DNA from: Drosophila pseudoobscura
Taxonomy: Eukaryota > Arthropoda > Insecta > Diptera > Drosophilidae
Direction of reading: 5' to 3'
Assembly (NCBI RefSeq): GCF_009870125.1
Contig: NC_046679.1
Location: forward strand, 17,422,001 to 17,486,000
DNA: 64,000 bases
Under the pieces are notes generated by a model, which made no database searches, had not been told where the DNA came from, and was given only the letters and a program-made list of their open reading frames with translations. Below, in pieces: positions 58,251 to 64,000 of the stretch. Each line of letters starts with the position of its first letter. Position 1 is the stretch's first letter. A program made the position numbers and the translations under genes.

Positions 58251-59024
58251 TTACTTTTTGGCCGCTGTCGTCTTGGCTTTCGGCTTCTTTACAGTGGCGG
58301 GAGCTGCTGGCTTCTTCGTTGTCTTCTTGGGCTTGACAGATGCCGCTGCAGCTACAGCCTTTGCTTTTGGCTTTGGCTTTGGTTTTGCTGGGCTCGACTT
58401 GGCCTTTGTCGCTGCTGGCTTCGCCTTCACGATTCCAGTTTTCTTCGCATCCTTAGCCTTTGCCTTCTCAGTTTTCTTCTTCTCGGCGGTCTTCTTGGTG
58501 GCGACTGACTTCTTCACCTTTAGTTTCTTGTCACCGGCAGCGGCTGCTTTTTTAGGGCTTGCTGTCTTCTTGGTTGCCGCCGACGACGATGACGCCACCT
58601 TCTTACTTTTAACTTTCTTCTCGACAGATGCAACCTTTGGCTTGGGCTCCTTTTTGGCGGAAGCCGACAGCTTGAACGAACCAGATGCACCCTTTCCCTT
58701 TGTTTGGATCAGCTTTCCATTGGCAACGGCCGACTTCAAGTACTTCTTGATAAATGGGGCCAGTTTCTGGGCATCGCATTTGTATTCGGCAGTAATATAT
58801 TTCTTGATTGCCAAAAGCGATGAGCCGCCACGTTCCTTCAAGCTCTTAATCGAAGCGTCAACCATTTGCTGAGTTGGGGGATGCGATGGTGGAGCTGTGG
58901 GCTTCTTTGCCTTTGCAGTAGCAGCAGCGGATCCAGATGCCTTTTTGGCGGCCACCTTCTTCTCCGCTGGCACTGGTGGAGCAGCCACTGGAGAGGCGGA
59001 TGTTGCAACTGCAGAATCAGACAT
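58251..59024 (-). CDS. His1: Linker histone H1, unit 7
   Basis: Protein identical to unit 1; stem-loop at 58158-58173. Confidence 0.98.
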   Translation of the reverse strand: MSDSAVATSASPVAAPPVPAEKKVAAKKASGSAAATAKAKKPTAPPSHPPTQQMVDASIKSLKERGGSSLLAIKKYITAEYKCDAQKLAPFIKKYLKSAVANGKLIQTKGKGASGSFKLSASAKKEPKPKVASVEKKVKSKKVASSSSAATKKTASPKKAAAAGDKKLKVKKSVATKKTAEKKKTEKAKAKDAKKTGIVKAKPAATKAKSSPAKPKPKPKAKAVAAAASVKPKKTTKKPAAPATVKKPKAKTTAAKK

Positions 59025-60375
59025 TATTCTTTACAAAATTACACTTTTCAATGAAAAAACACCGTTGCAGACCTGGGCTATGGTCCCTCGTTCGAATGAG
59101 AAGCGAGTAGAAGGGCAGTACGAAGATGATTTTAGCAATGGTGATTTGTTTGTTAGAAGTTTCATTGAACGTCTGTCTTATTTTTGCTTTTCTATATATA
59201 ACTATTAACTAATTGTAATATATTTTCATTGATTCATATTGTTAAATATTTCAAATATTACTGTAAATCATTTATTTTGTGAATATCGTCCATCATCGAT
59301 TTTTAATAATTGTGCAAACTTTGACAACTAGTTATCCAACTCTTATATTTTGGATTCAATGATATTAATAAATAACAATTCTGGCTCATTTTGCTAAACT
59401 TTTTTTTGAAACATAAAATTTGAACAATTTACTTTAAGAGACAATAAACATATATTCACATATCGTTTAGTATGGTATTTTAAAATCGTTTTGAAAATAA
59501 CCCTATCGAGTAGAAAAAGACCACTTTCTGGATATGTTCAACATTGAATTTAGGGGTCAACAAATATAAATGTTTAAAAATATATTGTTTAAAGCCATTT
59601 TTCTTAAGGAAATGAACACGATTTTCAATTTTATATTATTTCTGATCCATTTTTGCCAATATTTACCCAAAAATAACATACTTTCTTACCCACATAGCAC
59701 TACAAATTAAGTTCATCTCAAAGTAAAAATCGAAAAAATAAATTTTACTTAAATTTTATTGTCTATACCAATTTATACGAATCTTAAGAACATATTTCAT
59801 TTACTTTTGTTGAAGATTTTCATATATTTTCATTTATAACGACCATTTATTGCATACGAGTATACCAGTAGTAGATTCGAAAAATATCAAATGCAATTTA
59901 TTGGTCAGTGGAAAAATATAAAATTACGTTAAAAGGGTTTGTATTCTATTCTAGTTCCGCAGCTCTAGCTGTTTGTTTCTGATAGGTTTATCACCTCGCA
60001 ACAAAAATATATTTGTTGTTTCCCAAATACATAGAAATTACATATATATCGCCGCAATTTAACCATACACAAATGTTGTCCCCCTTTTAGAATTCTTACA
60101 ATCAGCATAATTCTTTAATGAAAAACCCGAAGATGTCAAAACATTCGTCTAACTATACATTTAATACGGATCGTATACGGTATTCTCCCAATCCCATTCT
60201 GTTTTGTATCTAAACCAACGCTCTAGCACAAAGCAAAGACAAAATTACAAATATTTTATTTGGGAAAAATAGTACGAGTATGCAGAAATAAAAAATCTCA
60301 TTGGAAATTATTTTGTGGTCCTGAAAAGGACCGATTTGTATGATATTTATATGCGCCTGACGAAGAAATATCAAC

Positions 60376-60795
<420 letters not shown>

Positions 60796-61035
60796 TCACT
60801 TTCAAAGTCTGAATTTGTAATAATCTATAGCTCATCCCGCAACTTACTTATATAGCATTCTTCTGGTGGAGGGTTGAAACGAGAGAGTTGCCGAAGCATG
60901 CTATTTCATTTCACGAGCGAGATGCACATATCATTCGGACTCACTCGTGTTTCGATGGTGTTTTGTATAAATACAAGCGATACAAAATGTGGATGGCATT
61001 CGTTCTTCGTGTCGTAAAGTGAAACAACATAGTGA

Positions 61036-61353
<318 letters not shown>

Positions 61354-61976
61354 GAAAATCAGTAGTCTGCTGTTCAAAAGTAACCATAAATTAAACAATC
61401 GGTCCTTTTCAGGACCACAAAATAATCTAGAAGAGAGACATATTTTCATAATTATGAATCGTACTTGATAATAGTAAAGTAAAATCAGAATAATGAAAGA
61501 AAAAATGAATTGATTGTCGAGTCATTGATTGCAATACGCAATTCCCATCTACTATGTATGTACATATGTATGTGCGCTGCATATAGTAGTGTTTTTCTTT
61601 CTTTCAGTCTAAAGGTTCAGCCATCTTTCCAAGATGGGCACTTTTTGGTCGAAAGTATTCTCGTAGATAAACTTGGGTAGAAATATGGGTAGGTAGGAAA
61701 AATTTGGGTTCTTTCTTGGCAAGCAAACATTGAATTTCATCCGTTGTTCAGATGAGTCGGACGCAACTGTACTTTCTGTACCTGTACCAAAAAAAAAACA
61801 AAAATATGCGTGTTTGGCCTGCAGAAATATGTGCATTTTATTTCAACTGATAATAATGAATGATAATAAATTATGAAAATTCTCTTAATTCTTTAGTCAT
61901 AGTTTGGTCGTCCTGAAAAGGACGTTTTGGTTTATATATTGTACAAGAATGTAAATTGTTTTTGCTATTGGAACAT

Positions 61977-62486
<510 letters not shown>

Positions 62487-62579
62487 TTAAACCTGAACAG
62501 ACTACTCGAATAAAACTATAAGGTTCTGAGCCCAGTCCGTTCAAACACATTAAGTGTTTTACATAAAGTGAAGTGAAAA

Positions 62580-62951
62580 ATGCCTCCCAAGACTAGTGGA
62601 AAGGCAGCCAAAAAGGCTGGAAAGGCTCAGAAGAACATTACCAAGAACGACAAGAAGAAGAAGCGCAAGAGGAAGGAGAGCTATGCCATCTATATTTACA
62701 AAGTTCTGAAGCAAGTCCATCCTGACACTGGTATTTCGTCGAAAGCGATGAGCATCATGAACAGCTTTGTAAATGACATCTTCGAGCGCATTGCTGCCGA
62801 GGCGTCTCGCTTGGCTCATTACAACAAGCGCTCAACCATCACCAGTCGGGAAATCCAAACGGCTGTGCGCCTGCTGCTGCCGGGAGAGCTGGCCAAGCAC
62901 GCTGTTAGTGAGGGAACCAAGGCTGTCACCAAGTACACCAGCTCCAAGTAA
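62580..62951 (+). CDS. His2B: Histone H2B, unit 8
   Basis: Protein identical to unit 2; the 3' UTR has gtttcgagcaaaa instead of gtttcgaacaaaa. Stem-loop at 62977-62992. Confidence 0.99.
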
Positions 62952-63407
62952 ATTGGTTTCGAGCAAAACCCAAAAAGGCCCTTTTCAGGGCCACAAAATG
63001 TTCTTCCAAAGAAATTCCATTTTCAATATACTATGTATAATTTCATCGATATGCAAGAAATATATGCACAATACAATAAAAATTGTATTCAATTGCCGAC
63101 CTCTGAGATACAGCGTCTGTGTGAACGGTTTTTCATACATATGTACATATTTACGTATTTGATTCGGTTCGGGGAAAATGCATTCCGAATAAGTCTTTGA
63201 ATAACGTTTGAACTGGATGCTAAATATTAAATATCTGTTGCATACTCGTATGCTGTATATACTGTATGCAAGACAAGGCTCGATAATTTGTATCTCTTTT
63301 GAATATAGTTTTGTAGCCCTGAAAAGGGCTTGTTTAAATCAATTTCAGACGGATACATCTAAAATTTCGAATGTGACCTTGTACACCAACGTGTACTGTT
63401 TCACACT

Positions 63408-64000
63408 TTACTTTTTGGCCGCTGTCGTCTTGGCTTTCGGCTTCTTTACAGTGGCGGGAGCTGCTGGCTTCTTCGTTGTCTTCTTGGGCTTGACAGATGC
63501 CGCTGCAGCTACAGCCTTTGCTTTTGGCTTTGGTTTTGCTGGGCTCGACTTGGCCTTTGTCGCTGCTGGCTTCGCCTTCACGATTCCAGTTTTCTTCGCA
63601 TCCTTAGCCTTTGCCTTCTCAGTTTTCTTCTTCTCGGCGGTCTTCTTGGTGGCGACTGACTTCTTCACCTTTAGTTTCTTGTCACCGGCAGCGGCTGCTT
63701 TTTTAGGGCTTGCTGTCTTCTTGGTTGCCGCCGACGACGATGACGCCACCTTCTTACTTTTAACTTTCTTCTCGACAGATGCAACCTTTGGCTTGGGCTC
63801 CTTTTTGGCGGAAGCCGACAGCTTGAACGAACCAGATGCACCCTTTCCCTTTGTTTGGATCAGCTTTCCATTGGCAACGGCCGACTTCAAGTACTTCTTG
63901 ATAAATGGGGCCAGTTTCTGGGCATCGCATTTGTATTCGGCAGTAATATATTTCTTGATTGCCAAAAGCGATGAGCCGCCACGTTCCTTCAAGCTCTTAA
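63408..64000 (-). CDS. His1: Linker histone H1, unit 8 (N-terminus beyond the window)
   Basis: The last 197 or so codons are present; the start lies past 64000. An in-frame 6-bp deletion removes one Lys-Pro from the tail repeat ([11 protein letters not shown] instead of [13 protein letters not shown]), a simple contraction of the ggcttt repeat. Stem-loop at 63315-63330. Confidence 0.97.
   Translation of the reverse strand, partial: KSLKERGGSSLLAIKKYITAEYKCDAQKLAPFIKKYLKSAVANGKLIQTKGKGASGSFKLSASAKKEPKPKVASVEKKVKSKKVASSSSAATKKTASPKKAAAAGDKKLKVKKSVATKKTAEKKKTEKAKAKDAKKTGIVKAKPAATKAKSSPAKPKPKAKAVAAAASVKPKKTTKKPAAPATVKKPKAKTTAAKK

Larger units (their letters stand above)
62580..64000. repeat. Histone repeat unit 8 (partial, cut by the window end)
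   Basis: Contains H2B and most of H1. A 10-bp deletion in the H2B-H1 spacer (catatttacgtatttg near 63145) and a 6-bp deletion in H1 distinguish it. Confidence 0.95.

Overview
The window is nuclear DNA from a Drosophila species. This rests on five intron-less replication-dependent histone genes in the Drosophila order (H1, H3, H4, H2A, H2B with alternating strands), fly-type histone protein sequences, short introns, tacatatgta-rich AT spacers and jockey-clade LINEs. The species is not proven. The histone array lies beside an AHCY-like gene, and obscura-group flies are known from cytology to have moved histone clusters, so an obscura-group or related fly is a reasonable guess only.

Layout. (1) 1-3.9 kb: a complete multi-exon AHCY-like gene (+). 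(2) 3.9-9.7 kb: a graveyard of old repeats. It holds a long-inverted-repeat element, pieces of at least three LINE lineages, a BEL/Pao fossil, a DINE-1-like scrap and a 515-bp sequence with 24-bp inverted ends. (3) 9.7-19.7 kb: two copies of one jockey-clade LINE (called family A here) in head-to-head inverted orientation. Between them are a fragment of another jockey-type LINE (family C) and an orphan H3/H4 divergent promoter. (4) 19.7-26.2 kb: one long, decayed LINE of a related family (family B, minus strand). (5) 26.2-64 kb: a tandem histone array of seven complete units of 5167-5172 bp and the start of an eighth, running off the window inside H1. The first unit is the array edge and is damaged: its H2A is reduced to a few codons and its H2B has lost its promoter.

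How the parts work together. Each unit encodes H2B(+), H1(-), H3(-), H4(+) and H2A(-). H3/H4 and H2A/H2B are divergent pairs sharing roughly 255- and 228-bp promoters. Every gene ends in a 16-nt histone stem-loop with a TTTC loop, so the transcripts should be the non-polyadenylated, replication-dependent type. Unit-to-unit variants are mosaic, showing ongoing gene conversion.

The most unusual part is 13.6-15.3 kb. The orphan H3/H4 promoter faces outward into retrotransposons that lie in sense orientation on both sides. On its H3 side the leader is a patchwork: the H3 leader plus five H3 codons, then H2A leader plus start-region sequence, then a short H2B-leader-like piece, then the LINE. A 36-bp piece matching the 3' end of family A lies just upstream of family A copy 1, resembling the 5' tags of telomeric HeT-A elements. 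The two family A copies share a 3657-bp nearly identical core with diverged ends, which points to gene conversion between inverted arms. All statements come from reading the sequence; no alignment or search was run.
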